A stretch of DNA of 64,000 nucleotides from Prosthecochloris sp. GTDB lineage: Bacteria; Bacteroidota; Chlorobiia; Chlorobiales; Chlorobiaceae. The notes under the pieces were generated by a model. That model saw nothing but the letters and a program-made list of their open reading frames with translations, was not told where the DNA came from and made no database searches. Where the stretch lies: assembly GCA_015482705.2 (NCBI GenBank), contig JADMLA020000021.1, positions 62,001 to 126,000 of the forward strand, given 5' to 3'. Below, in pieces: positions 17,167 through 26,192 of this stretch. The position numbers and the translations under genes were made by a program. Numbering within the stretch: the first letter of the stretch is position 1; each line of letters opens with the position of its first letter.

Positions 17167-18036
17167 TCACCCCGCCCTCTTCCTTCTTCCGCCAATAACG
17201 AAGAGGATAATGAGCAGAACCAGTCCGGCGAGAATAAAGGGCCAAAGAGAAACAACCCAGAGCACAAAAAGCATAAAGTTATTCCAGCCGTTTTTCAGGG
17301 CAACGGTGAACTGGGAAGAAAACCCGACCGCTTCCGGCTTGAGTTGGTAAAAAGTAACGGTAAGAGTGCTGAACGATATTCTGTTTTCAAGATATTTGAG
17401 CCGTCCTTCGAGTGACTCGATTTCAGTTCGGATCCGGCCGAGGTAACGCTCCACTTCGAGAATATCCTTCACTGTTTTCGCTCTGGCAAGGATATCACGG
17501 TAGCGTTTCTCGGTTTCTTTCTTAATCCGAATCCGCAAAGAAACATCCAGGAACTCCTCGGTTACATCTCTTGCCGAAATCGTCCTGCTGTCAAAACGCT
17601 CGACGTTGTGATCCAACTCCCCTACCAGGCCATCGAAGCCATTGGCCGGCACACGAATCACGAGGCGCTGTTCGATCCTGTCATCGAACTTGTACTGGTC
17701 GTCATTGACCACATACGCTTTGTAACGCTGAATAAGGCTGTCAAGAAATATCCTGGATTGTTTCAGGTCGGGGGTTTGAAAAGTAACTCCACCCTCACGG
17801 ATAATTTTCGGATCTACCACATCGAGGTTGTCGATCGCCTCCCCACGCTGCTCGACATCAACCACAGGAGCCTGTAGCGCCCTTTTCGACATCGGCATTT
17901 CGTCGGCAACCCCGTAATACTCCGTCAGAGCCCCTCCTCGCCCTTCACCCGTTGAAGCATCATTTCCATCCCCGGTACAAGCCGAAATAAAAAAAACGAG
18001 GCTCAAGGGAAACAGCAACCTGAACATGCGTTTCAT
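17167..18036 (-). CDS. DUF4349 lipoprotein
   Basis: The 289-residue precursor has a lipobox (FFISAC; Cys20), a linker (about 21-75), the DUF4349 core (about 80-240) with a charged coiled coil (KKETEKRYRDILARAK... to about 225), and one C-terminal membrane helix (about 250-280) followed by a basic tail (GGRRKRAG). It is thus held at both ends near the membrane. Function is unknown in the family. It converges on the hydrogenase operon with 120 bases between stops, and I see no intrinsic terminator there, only a 6-bp GCGCAC hairpin around 17095. Confidence 0.85.
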   Translation of the reverse strand: MKRMFRLLFPLSLVFFISACTGDGNDASTGEGRGGALTEYYGVADEMPMSKRALQAPVVDVEQRGEAIDNLDVVDPKIIREGGVTFQTPDLKQSRIFLDSLIQRYKAYVVNDDQYKFDDRIEQRLVIRVPANGFDGLVGELDHNVERFDSRTISARDVTEEFLDVSLRIRIKKETEKRYRDILARAKTVKDILEVERYLGRIRTEIESLEGRLKYLENRISFSTLTVTFYQLKPEAVGFSSQFTVALKNGWNNFMLFVLWVVSLWPFILAGLVLLIILFVIGGRRKRAG

Positions 18037-18074
18037 AATTAATGACAGTTATACCCTGAAATAGCTTTTCCCAT

Positions 18075-18503
18075 TCACACGATCTCGACAAGTTCTATCG
18101 AAAAGGTAAGCGCCTGACCGGCGAGCGGATGATTGGCGTCGATGGTTATGGCTGCATCGTTAACATCGGTAACCAGCACAACAGCGGTCTGACCGTTAGC
18201 CATGCTCACTTGAAGTTGCTGACCGATAGCCACCTCGAGGTCAGGAGGAAGCTGCTCACGTTTCACCTCGGTTACTAGTTCATCACTTCTCGAACCATAC
18301 GCATTGTCGGGATCGATAGTCGTTTCCGTCGACTCTCCTGGCTGCAATCCTACCACGGCCTGCTCGAAACCGGGAATCACTGCACCCGCCCCCACCGTAA
18401 ACTCGAGCGGTTCACGCTCGGCAGAGGTGTCGAATACACTGCCATCATCCAGCTTTCCGGTATAATGTACTTTTACGGTATCGCCTTGTTTGGCCTCTGG
18501 CAT
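18075..18503 (-). CDS. FKBP-type peptidyl-prolyl isomerase (SlyD-like)
   Basis: The 142-residue cytoplasmic protein is split into FKBP parts (VHYTGKLDDGSVFDTS, and FTVGAGAVIPGFEQAV) around a central insert-in-flap domain (about 70-120), as in SlyD. It lacks the His-rich metal tail of E. coli SlyD. A strong GGAGG lies 7 bases before the ATG. It acts as a folding helper; SlyD is also a hydrogenase nickel-insertion helper in E. coli, and this gene lies 1 kb from the hydrogenase operon, but without the His tail that role is only a guess. Confidence 0.92.
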   Translation of the reverse strand: MPEAKQGDTVKVHYTGKLDDGSVFDTSAEREPLEFTVGAGAVIPGFEQAVVGLQPGESTETTIDPDNAYGSRSDELVTEVKREQLPPDLEVAIGQQLQVSMANGQTAVVLVTDVNDAAITIDANHPLAGQALTFSIELVEIV

Positions 18504-19156
18504 GAAATCCTCCTTTATATTCTTGTCATTGTAAAACCCTTACCCATTATCAGCGCCCCAATTCATTTTTCATGCGCGTTTCGAGCGAAAACGAAAACCG
18601 CTGCCCAAAAAGCTGCCACGATGTAAAATGGAAAAGAGACATCCTTCTGAATCAACCATTACCAGAGTATCTGCCCATGTAACCAGAGTTCTGGAAATAA
18701 CAATCGATCCTGAGGGTCAAGCTATATAAAAATATTGTAATATCACAGTCGTCAACAGGCGGAAAACGCCTCGTATTTACTTGTTTTGCATAGGCATAAA
18801 TTTTCGTAGATTCGGGGCTGCTGTTCTTAGTCGGCAACACTGTATTTTCCGAGTGTCACATGTTTTTTAAGCTAAATTAAGACATTATTCCAGCTCGATG
18901 CAGCTTTCCTCAACATTGGCTACAATCCCTTTTACGCCGGAAAAACCATTATGCATCGACGAAGCACAAGCCTACAAGGTTCAGCGACACTGAAATCACC
19001 GAAATCGATGATCGACCATAGTATAGCGGGATACAGTTCTTTCGCGTCATATTTTTAAGCCAGGAAAATACATTTTTGCAAACGAAAAAGGCCGTTTCAT
19101 AAGATTAATCAAGAAACGGCCTTTTAGTTTTTCGCTTTTCAAAAAACGATAGAAGT
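18504..19156. other. 653-bp intergenic region without a clear gene
   Basis: This gap lies between sucD and the FKBP gene, both on the minus strand. It contains the bidirectional hairpin at 19086-19125, a GGCG-GAAAA-CGCC hairpin near 18758, and AT-rich stretches near 18723 and 18868. A 31-codon plus-strand frame (18898-18993) and a 62-codon minus-strand frame (18652-18840) lack ribosome sites. No tRNA, tmRNA or known small RNA was recognised. It may hold a small RNA or promoter region for the FKBP gene. Confidence 0.5.
19086..19125 (-). terminator. Intrinsic terminator after sucD, usable in both directions
   Basis: A perfect 13-bp stem, AAAAGGCCGTTTC with GAAACGGCCTTTT, encloses a 14-base loop. 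On the minus strand it ends in five T and lies 32 bases past the sucD stop, so it should end that transcript. On the plus strand it also runs into TTTTAGTTTTT. Confidence 0.8.
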
Positions 19157-20059
19157 TCACGAGCCACCAAGAGCCGCAAGCATTGCCTCACCAATATCCC
19201 CAGGGTTTTCAACGACCTTTATACCTGCTTTTTCCATGGCTTTGATTTTATCTTCGGCAGTCCCCTTACCACCAGAGACAATAGCGCCTGCATGTCCCAT
19301 CCGTCTTCCGGGAGGAGCAGTTCTGCCAGCAATAAAACCAACAACCGGTTTTTTGAAATGCTTTTTGATATACTCGGCAGCCTCTTCTTCAGCGCTTCCG
19401 CCAATCTCGCCGATCATCACAAGCCCTTCAGTCTCGTCATCCTTTGCAAAAAGCTTGATTGCATCGATAAAGCGCGTACCGATAATAGGGTCACCACCAA
19501 TGCCGATACATGTCGACTGTCCAAGCCCGACACGAGTCAACTGGTGTACAGCTTCATAGGTAAGGGTTCCGCTCCGCGATACCACGCCGATGGATCCTTT
19601 TTTATGGATGAAACCCGGCATGATGCCTATTTTCGCTTCATCCGGCGTGATCACACCGGGACAATTCGGACCGACAAGTACAGCCCCTTTTTCCTGTACA
19701 TAATTGTATGCCTTCATCATGTCATTGACAGGAATACCCTCGGTGATGCAGATTATCACTTTCAGACCGGCGTCGGCTGCCTCCATAATCGCATCAGCTG
19801 CAAAAGGTGCAGGCACGAAAATCACCGAAGCATTCGAATCTGTCGCCTCAACGGCATCTTTCACCGTATTATAGACCGGAACCCCACGGGGAAAAGTATC
19901 ACGATCGTTTCCCGTATACAGTAGCCCTCCTTTCCCCGGAGTGACACCGGCAACGACATTTGTTCCATACTCGAGAATCTGTGATGTATGGAAGGTTCCT
20001 TCACCACCCGTAATACCCTGAACGAGAAGCCGGGTATTTTTATTGACCAAAACACTCAT
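19157..20059 (-). CDS. sucD: Succinyl-CoA synthetase alpha subunit
   Basis: Full length at 300 residues. The CoA-binding Rossmann domain comes first (TRLLVQGITGGEGTFH), and the phosphorylated His lies near residue 256 in MGHAGAIVSGG. The alpha subunit forms the active site with SucC, making succinyl-CoA with ADP/GDP-linked phosphate; in green sulfur bacteria this serves the reverse TCA cycle. sucC is not in the window. The ATG at 20059 has no Shine-Dalgarno of its own; an upstream 22-codon frame with a very strong one overlaps this start, so re-initiation is possible. Confidence 0.95.
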   Translation of the reverse strand: MSVLVNKNTRLLVQGITGGEGTFHTSQILEYGTNVVAGVTPGKGGLLYTGNDRDTFPRGVPVYNTVKDAVEATDSNASVIFVPAPFAADAIMEAADAGLKVIICITEGIPVNDMMKAYNYVQEKGAVLVGPNCPGVITPDEAKIGIMPGFIHKKGSIGVVSRSGTLTYEAVHQLTRVGLGQSTCIGIGGDPIIGTRFIDAIKLFAKDDETEGLVMIGEIGGSAEEEAAEYIKKHFKKPVVGFIAGRTAPPGRRMGHAGAIVSGGKGTAEDKIKAMEKAGIKVVENPGDIGEAMLAALGGS

Positions 20060-20108
20060 AGTTTGTTTTTTCTACGTTGATATGGAAAATACTGAGGAGC
20101 TGTTCCAT
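20040..20108 (-). CDS. Possible 22-residue leader peptide overlapping the sucD start
   Basis: A short frame, MEQLLSIFHINVEKTNYECF-GQ, starts at ATG 20108, six bases or fewer after a near-perfect ribosome site (AAAGGAGGAAC). It ends at TAA 20042-20040, 20 bases past the sucD ATG in another frame. sucD itself has no Shine-Dalgarno, so ribosomes may reach it through this frame. Known as a pattern in leader peptides and coupled genes; here it rests only on the sequence. It could also be a chance frame with the true mRNA folding differently. Confidence 0.4.
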   Translation of the reverse strand: MEQLLSIFHINVEKTNYECFGQ

Positions 20109-20241
20109 GTTCCTCCTTTCGAGATTCGGCGTAACATCGTAAAAGGGATACGCTCCTGATAAAAAAAGCGCTTACATGCCGTCAAACAAGGCCTTTGCAA
20201 TGAAGATTACACCATCGGCAAATCCACAAAAGGGACATCCG

Positions 20242-21675
20242 TCACCGCTTCTGTGCGTTCTGAATCTCACGCGCAACCCCGAGAAGCTTGCCTTCTGTGA
20301 AAAAATCACCGATCAGCTGAAGACCGACGGGCAGTCCTGAACCATCAAAGCCGGCAGGAACACTGAGTGCCGGCATTCCAGCTATACTTGCGGGCACCGT
20401 GAAAACATCGGCCAGATACATTTCCAACGGATCGTCCATCTTATCCCCCAATCCAAACGGTGGAAAAGGTGATGTAGGACCCGCTATGACATCTACCTCG
20501 CTCAACGCTTCTTTGTACCTATCGAGAAAGACCCTTCTGACTTGTTGAGCTTTTTTATAATAGGTATCGTAATAGCCGGCGGAAAGCACGTATGTACCGA
20601 GCATGATCCTTCGCTTCACTTCGCTGCCGAAACCTTCCGTCCTCGAGTTTACATACATTCCTGCAAGATCTTCCGCATCCTTTGAACGGTAGCCATACCT
20701 TGCACCGTCAAAACGTGCAAGATTGGATGAAGCCTCCGCAGTTGTCAGTATATAGTAAGCGGCAATCGCATAGTCACTTTCGGGCAATGTGATTTGTACA
20801 AGTTCGGCCCCTGCCTCGCGAAGTTCTTCAAGGCGTGCATTGACAACCGAAGCAACCCCGTTATCAAGGGAGTTTGGAAAAAATTCTTCGGGAACACCGA
20901 TTTTCAATCCTTTGACCGATACACCATCCATCTCTTCGGCATAATCGGAGACGGGATGATGAGATGACGTTGTATCCGCCTCGTCTTTTCCGGCAATGAC
21001 GCCCAAAACCAGTGCGGCATCATCACAATTTTTTGACAGTACTCCTATCTGATCAAACGAGGAACCGAACGCAACCAGCCCGTAGCGGGAAATTCGGCCA
21101 TAGGTAGGTTTCAAACCAACAACATTGCAGAAACCAGCCGGCTGCCTGACTGATCCGCCTGTATCGGAACCAAGAGCGACCATTGCAAGGTCCCCGGCAA
21201 CAGCTGCAGCGGAACCTCCTGAACTTCCACCCGGAACACGGGTCTGATCATAAGGATTCGGGACCGGTCCGAACGAGGAGTTCTCATTGGAGCTGCCCAT
21301 TGCGAACTCATCCATATTGGCTTTTCCCAGAAAAATCGCATCTTCGGCAAGCAGTCTTTCAACAACGGTTGCATCGTATACCGCACTGTACTGTGAAAGA
21401 ATACCTGAAGCACAGGTAAGAGGAGCACCTTTGACGGAAAGATTATCCTTGATAGCCATCGGGAGCCCAAAAAGTTTTCCCGGCTCGTGACCTTCTTCCA
21501 GCTTTTTATCGAGCGCTCTTGCACGCTCGATGGCTGTCTCGTCAAATACCGTTATATAGACGTTGTTGTCACGGTTCTTGTGAATTCGTTCGATATACCC
21601 GCGCACCACTGTTTCACAGTTGATTTCGCGATCGATAAGTTTTTTGCGCAGACTTCGATATGAGAAAAAATGCAC
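20242..21675 (-). CDS. gatA: Asp-tRNA(Asn)/Glu-tRNA(Gln) amidotransferase subunit A
   Basis: A complete 477-residue amidase-signature protein that frees ammonia from glutamine and channels it to GatB for making Gln- or Asn-tRNA. The triad is intact: Lys76 (MAIKDNL), cis-Ser151 (GGSSGGSAA) and nucleophile Ser175 (GSDTGGSVRQPA). gatB and gatC are not in the window, which is common in bacteria with scattered gat genes. It is divergent from uppS across a 202-bp AT-rich gap. Confidence 0.95.
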   Translation of the reverse strand: MHFFSYRSLRKKLIDREINCETVVRGYIERIHKNRDNNVYITVFDETAIERARALDKKLEEGHEPGKLFGLPMAIKDNLSVKGAPLTCASGILSQYSAVYDATVVERLLAEDAIFLGKANMDEFAMGSSNENSSFGPVPNPYDQTRVPGGSSGGSAAAVAGDLAMVALGSDTGGSVRQPAGFCNVVGLKPTYGRISRYGLVAFGSSFDQIGVLSKNCDDAALVLGVIAGKDEADTTSSHHPVSDYAEEMDGVSVKGLKIGVPEEFFPNSLDNGVASVVNARLEELREAGAELVQITLPESDYAIAAYYILTTAEASSNLARFDGARYGYRSKDAEDLAGMYVNSRTEGFGSEVKRRIMLGTYVLSAGYYDTYYKKAQQVRRVFLDRYKEALSEVDVIAGPTSPFPPFGLGDKMDDPLEMYLADVFTVPASIAGMPALSVPAGFDGSGLPVGLQLIGDFFTEGKLLGVAREIQNAQKR

Positions 21676-21761
21676 CGCTCTTGTTCAATGAAATTGTTGT
21701 AATCCGATATCCCACCGTGTCGACGCCATAGTCAATCCATAGCGCCAGCTCAATGTTTGGC

Positions 21762-21790
21762 TTGTATAATAACAAATAACTGCATATAAT
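21762..21790 (+). promoter_or_regulatory. Possible uppS promoter
   Basis: A perfect TATAAT (21785-21790) is preceded at 17 bases by TTGTAT, which matches only the TTG part of the sigma-70 -35 box. It lies about 90 bases before uppS and before the 14-bp hairpin, so the hairpin would be in the 5' leader. Weak evidence, as this AT-rich gap offers other -10-like sites. Confidence 0.3.
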
Positions 21791-21824
21791 TCAATTTACT
21801 ATATTCTGATTTCCGTTGAGCGTA

Positions 21825-21856
21825 CTGCTCTGTTTTTCGGTTGAAAAACAGAGCAG
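21825..21856 (+). promoter_or_regulatory. Perfect 14-bp hairpin just upstream of uppS
   Basis: CTGCTCTGTTTTTC and its exact complement GAAAAACAGAGCAG are separated by the four bases GGTT. It ends 21 bases before the uppS ATG. There is no T-tract after it on the plus strand, so it is not an ordinary terminator. It would fold in the leader RNA of uppS-bamA, or mark a protein-binding site in the divergent gatA/uppS region. Confidence 0.6.
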
Positions 21857-21877
21857 CGATGAAATGACGATTGATCA

Positions 21878-22726
21878 ATGCCTCGAATGTCAACTATGGA
21901 TTTTTCGGCAGCATTTACATCTCGCTGGTTCAAGTCTGCAACCGACCCCCAGGACGAACAAATCAGGCGTGATCTGAAAACAACCTGTGAATTCCCCGAA
22001 CATGTCGCCATCATTATGGATGGAAACGGCAGGTGGGCCCGGCAAAAAGGGAAAACCCGTATAGAAGGACATGCCGCCGGTGTCGACGCTGTACGCGATG
22101 TCGTTGAGGCAGCTGCTCAGCTTGATATACACTATCTCACGCTTTTCACTTTTTCAACCGAAAACTGGAAAAGACCTGAAAAAGAGATCTCTTCGTTAAT
22201 GCAGCTTTTAATTAAAGTCCTGAAGAAAGAAGCACGAGAATTGTACCGCAACAACGTCAGACTTCATGTCATCGGCAACACACAGCAGCTTCCTGAAAAA
22301 GTCCGTGACACGCTCGAGGAAACGGTAGAACTCACGAAAGACAATACGGGACTTACTCTTTGTATAGCGTTGAGTTACAGTGGAAAATGGGATATCTTAC
22401 AGGCTTGTAAAACAATCTGTCACGAAATCGAGAACGGACGTCTTTCTTCGGACGAGATCGATGAAAGCCTTCTTGAATCGTTCCTTTCGACAAAGGGTAT
22501 ACCGGAACCCGAGCTGCTGATACGAACAAGCGGTGAATTCCGGATCAGCAATTTTCTTTTATGGCAAAGTGCCTATTCGGAAATATATTTCACCAACACC
22601 TACTGGCCTGATTTCCGCCGAAGTCAGCTGTACGATGCAATAAGGGACTTTCAGAAGCGTGAACGCCGTTTCGGTCTGACAAGCGAACAACTCAAAGGCA
22701 AAAAAGCTTTACCAAGCAGGTTATAA
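21878..22726 (+). CDS. uppS: Undecaprenyl diphosphate synthase (cis-prenyl transferase)
   Basis: The 282-residue protein adds isoprene units to farnesyl diphosphate to make the C55 carrier for wall and O-antigen sugars. The catalytic Asp48 is in IIMDGNGRWAR, followed by TLFTFSTENWKRP and the C-terminal RTSGEFRISNFLLWQ...YWPDF motif. It is about 30 residues longer at the N-terminus than typical; ATGs at 21890 or 21896 are alternative starts. bamA follows after 5 bases, so the two share an operon. Confidence 0.93.
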   Translation: MPRMSTMDFSAAFTSRWFKSATDPQDEQIRRDLKTTCEFPEHVAIIMDGNGRWARQKGKTRIEGHAAGVDAVRDVVEAAAQLDIHYLTLFTFSTENWKRPEKEISSLMQLLIKVLKKEARELYRNNVRLHVIGNTQQLPEKVRDTLEETVELTKDNTGLTLCIALSYSGKWDILQACKTICHEIENGRLSSDEIDESLLESFLSTKGIPEPELLIRTSGEFRISNFLLWQSAYSEIYFTNTYWPDFRRSQLYDAIRDFQKRERRFGLTSEQLKGKKALPSRL

Positions 22727-22731
22727 CAACG

Positions 22732-25200
22732 ATGTACAATTCCATGAAACAACTACAGTTATCCCGGCATTCCATTGCCATAGTTTTATTATTTCTTTTC
22801 ATAACGACAGTTCATGCTCCCCCTGCTTCGGCGCAAACTAACCAACAACAAAAAGCTGCACGTTACACAGTTTCAAACCTATCGTTCAGCGGCTTGCGAA
22901 CAATCAGTGAGGATCAACTCCTCAACAGTCTTCCGCTCAAAAAAGGAGATACCGTCAGCATACCGGGCACAGAAATACCCGGTACCATAGAATATCTTTG
23001 GGCACAGAAAAAATTCAGCGATATCCAGGTCGAGCAGAATATAGCCGGAAATCTGATCGATCTCCGTTTTGTCGTCAACGAGCTTCCCTTGCTCGATGGC
23101 GTAGTATTCGAAGGTAACGACAAACTCAATGACAAAGAGCTGGAGAAGATCGCCGCTCTCTACCCGGGAAGACATATCGATGAACAGAGTCTCCTGACTG
23201 CAGCGAGTAAGATCAAAGACACCTATAAAGAAAAAGGATATTTGCGGGCTGATGTGGAATACTCGCTGAAACAGCTGGAAAGTGGTAGGGTTACGGCACT
23301 TTTTTCGATCGATGAAAAGTCCAAGGTGATCATCGAAAAAATCCGGTTTCACGGAAACAATGCATTCAAAGATGGAAAACTCCGGGGCGTATTCGAGGAA
23401 ACCAGCCAGAATGCATGGTGGAAAACAATTTTCGGGCAACCCAAACTCGATACAGAAAAATACAACCAGGATAAAAAACTGCTTGTTGATTTTTACCGCG
23501 AAAACGGCTACCGGGACATGACAATCGTGCGGGACTCCATCTCGTATACGAAAGACCGGAAAGGACTGGACATCGATATTTTTCTCGAGGAGGGACCGGT
23601 CTATTACATCAGGGATATCACCTGGAAAGGCAACAGCAAGGATTTTGCGACAACCGATATCCTCAATACCGTATTCGACATAAAAAAAGGTGACCGCTAC
23701 AATGCGAAAAAAATTCAGGAACAGCTGAACTTTTCAAAAGACAACCGGGACGTCGCATCGCTCTACCTGGACCGTGGCTATCTTGCATTCCGCTCATCTC
23801 TGCAGGAACAGGTCGCTCCGCCCGATTCGGTTGACCTGAACATTTCACTGTTCGAAGGTGATCAGTTCAGGCTTGGAAAAATCACTATCGAGGGCAATAC
23901 GAAAACCAAGGATCATGTTATCCGCCGTGAGCTGCGGACCGTCCCCGGAGACATGTTCAGCAGACAAAAAGTTGTCAGAAGCGTCAGGGAAATCTCGATG
24001 CTGAACTACTTCGATCCTGAAAGTACGAGACCCGACATACAGCCGGACGAGGCGAGCAAGACCGTCGATATCACCTATAATGTCACCGAGAAGCAGACCG
24101 ACACCTTCAATGCCTCGGTCGGTTACAGCGGTAATATCGGATTTACCGGAGCTCTTGGCGTGACGTTCAATAACTTTTCGCTGCAGGACCTTTTCAATGG
24201 AGAAGCTTGGGACCCGCTGCCGCATGGGGACGGCCAGAAGCTCTCTTTCCAGTGGCAGTTCGGCAACGAAGATTACCGCACACTCTCTCTGTCGTTCACC
24301 GAACCCTGGGCTTTCGGTACACCGACCGCCTTGGGCTTTTCGGTCTTCAAAACCCAAAGAAATTTCGACGACGACGATAATGAAGAGACCGACAACCTGC
24401 TCAAGCAGACCGGTGCGTCGCTCAATATCGGCAGACGCCTGAACTGGCCTGACGATTACTTCTCGATAAACTGGAAACTGAAGTATCTGCACAGTGAAGG
24501 TGAACTGCTGAGCTTTGTCGATTCTCAAAATCAGCCCGATACGGCCGACGAAGTCTCGATCACACAAACCATTGCAAGAAACAGTATCGACAATCCAATC
24601 TATCCGCGCAGAGGAAGCAATAACTCACTATCGACGCAGCTAGCAGGCGGCCTGCTGCCGGGCACCGTGGATTTCTACAAATTTATCGCCAGCTCAAGCT
24701 GGTATGTGCCGCTCGGAGGTGACTTTGTCCTGAACCTTTCGACGCAGCACGGTTATCTCGATACGTTCAGTGAAGGCGATTACATCCCGTATACCGACTC
24801 GTTCTACATGGGCGGCAGCGGCCTCTCCTCGCTCACAACCGTTCCATTGCGCGGCTACGACGACCGGGCACTGGGTGAACTCAACGATGATACCGGACTC
24901 TATACAGGCAGGGTATATTCGAAGTTCACCACTGAACTGCGCTACCCGCTGACACTTTCACCGACAGCAAGCGTGTACGCCCTCGCGTTTGTTGAAGCCG
25001 GCAACCTGTGGGGCTCGGTGGAAGATATGGATTACAGCGACCTGAAAAGATCCGCCGGACTGGGTCTGAGACTGTACTTGCCGATCATCGGCCTCGTCGG
25101 GCTCGATTATGGTTACGGATTCGATCCTGTCGCGAGTAACCCGGGAGCCGATAACCAGGGGTGGAAATTCATTTTCAGCTTTGGCCAGTTCGCCCAATAA
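22732..25200 (+). CDS. bamA: Outer-membrane protein assembly factor BamA
   Basis: The 822-residue precursor has a signal peptide ending near ...PPASA-QT, five POTRA domains over about residues 40-430 (starts such as YTVSNLSFSGLRTI and FRLGKITIEGNTKTKDHVI), and a 16-strand barrel from about 450 to the end. The loop-6 motif appears as PLRGYDDRALG near 705 and the last residues (FSFGQFAQ) are aromatic-rich. It is the core of the machine that folds outer-membrane barrels. ATG 22744 (MKQLQL) is an alternative start. Its downstream neighbours are three barrel proteins that are probable clients. Confidence 0.95.
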   Translation: MYNSMKQLQLSRHSIAIVLLFLFITTVHAPPASAQTNQQQKAARYTVSNLSFSGLRTISEDQLLNSLPLKKGDTVSIPGTEIPGTIEYLWAQKKFSDIQVEQNIAGNLIDLRFVVNELPLLDGVVFEGNDKLNDKELEKIAALYPGRHIDEQSLLTAASKIKDTYKEKGYLRADVEYSLKQLESGRVTALFSIDEKSKVIIEKIRFHGNNAFKDGKLRGVFEETSQNAWWKTIFGQPKLDTEKYNQDKKLLVDFYRENGYRDMTIVRDSISYTKDRKGLDIDIFLEEGPVYYIRDITWKGNSKDFATTDILNTVFDIKKGDRYNAKKIQEQLNFSKDNRDVASLYLDRGYLAFRSSLQEQVAPPDSVDLNISLFEGDQFRLGKITIEGNTKTKDHVIRRELRTVPGDMFSRQKVVRSVREISMLNYFDPESTRPDIQPDEASKTVDITYNVTEKQTDTFNASVGYSGNIGFTGALGVTFNNFSLQDLFNGEAWDPLPHGDGQKLSFQWQFGNEDYRTLSLSFTEPWAFGTPTALGFSVFKTQRNFDDDDNEETDNLLKQTGASLNIGRRLNWPDDYFSINWKLKYLHSEGELLSFVDSQNQPDTADEVSITQTIARNSIDNPIYPRRGSNNSLSTQLAGGLLPGTVDFYKFIASSSWYVPLGGDFVLNLSTQHGYLDTFSEGDYIPYTDSFYMGGSGLSSLTTVPLRGYDDRALGELNDDTGLYTGRVYSKFTTELRYPLTLSPTASVYALAFVEAGNLWGSVEDMDYSDLKRSAGLGLRLYLPIIGLVGLDYGYGFDPVASNPGADNQGWKFIFSFGQFAQ

Positions 25201-25343
25201 CCGGATGGTTTTGAAGGTTTTTTATTATGATTCATCAATGAAAACCATTATCTTCTTAAGGTAAGAGTGAGCTTCAGATGAAGCTTCTTGTTATTCGGTA
25301 GCAGTACTTAACCTGTTCCTACGAACAAAACATGGAGGAAACA

Positions 25344-25994
25344 ATGAAAAAAGCACTATCACTTTTAATGGTATTCCTGGTTGCAGTCATGTGGTCTGCT
25401 CCTGGTTTCAGCGCCGACAAATATGTCAGTGGCAGTATCGGTATCAGCTGGATGAGCGATGCTGATCTGGAGTACGAGTTTGATTATGACGATGATTATG
25501 ACCTTGAAGCCGGCTTCGACTCAGGCATAACACTTCTTGGTGCATTTGGCTGCGATTACGGCGATTACAGGCTTGAAGGTGAACTCGGATACCAGAATGG
25601 GGATATTGATTCAATTGATTTTTCAGGTGAGGACGGCGAGTTTGATGATATTTCAGGTGACATCACTATTCTCTCGCTACTCGTTAACGGCTACTACGAC
25701 ATCGATCTCGGCGGCGGTGTAGAACTGTCTCCAACTGTCGGTGTAGGCGTAGCCCAAGTCAAAGCTGATGATGTTGAATTTTATGATGATGACTATGGTT
25801 GGTCAGCCAGCGAAGTAACCTTTGCTTACCAGGCTGGTATCGGGCTGGGTATTCCAGTATCAGATGGCATTATGCTCGATGCTCGTTATCGCTATTTTGG
25901 TACAACTGATTTCACCGTTGAGTTTGCAGATTACCAGTTTAACACGAACATGGAAAGCCACAGCGCTCTTCTCGGTCTGCGTGTTAACTTGTAA
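25344..25994 (+). CDS. Outer-membrane beta-barrel protein, tandem copy 1
   Basis: The 216-residue precursor starts MKKALSLLMVFLVAVMW and is cleaved near GFSA-DK. The mature part is a small barrel with very acidic loops (EFDYDDDYDLEA; DFSGEDGEFDD) and a C-terminal strand ending LGLRVNL. Start: ATG 25344, because GGAGG in the upstream ATGGAGG at 25332 is its ribosome site. It is closely related to the next two genes. The conserved strands LGIPVSDGIMLDARYRYFGT and VELSPTVGVGVAQV recur in all. Function is unknown. Confidence 0.85.
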   Translation: MKKALSLLMVFLVAVMWSAPGFSADKYVSGSIGISWMSDADLEYEFDYDDDYDLEAGFDSGITLLGAFGCDYGDYRLEGELGYQNGDIDSIDFSGEDGEFDDISGDITILSLLVNGYYDIDLGGGVELSPTVGVGVAQVKADDVEFYDDDYGWSASEVTFAYQAGIGLGIPVSDGIMLDARYRYFGTTDFTVEFADYQFNTNMESHSALLGLRVNL

Positions 25995-26014
25995 GCCCTG
26001 GCGGTTCGATCATT

Positions 26015-26043
26015 AAGGAGGCTATCGAGCCTCCTTTTTTTTT
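26015..26043 (+). terminator. Intrinsic terminator after barrel copy 1
   Basis: AAGGAGGCT pairs with AGCCTCCTT around a short ATCG loop, followed by about nine T. It lies about 20 bases after the stop codon. Confidence 0.85.
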
Positions 26044-26192
26044 ACCCTACAGGAACCTCTTTTCAAAAAACGGTTGTAAAAACTGAGAAAAACATATTAA
26101 CTTATGTTAAGTGACATACCGAGTATCTTTTGTTTGCAAATAGTATGTAGAAATTTTTTATGCATTTACTAACCTAACCTGATCAAAAAACT

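Noticed and set aside
17050..17415. 121-codon plus-strand frame after hydA
   Set aside because: It lies in the same frame just after the hydA stop and mostly antisense to the DUF4349 gene; only its first codons are of interest as a possible lost tail.
18652..18840. 62-codon minus-strand frame
   Set aside because: No ribosome site, AT-rich, no recognisable features; probably chance.
18898..18993. 31-codon plus-strand frame
   Set aside because: Reads like a peptide but has no ribosome site and ends without context.
23845..24567. 240-codon minus-strand frame
   Set aside because: Antisense shadow within bamA.
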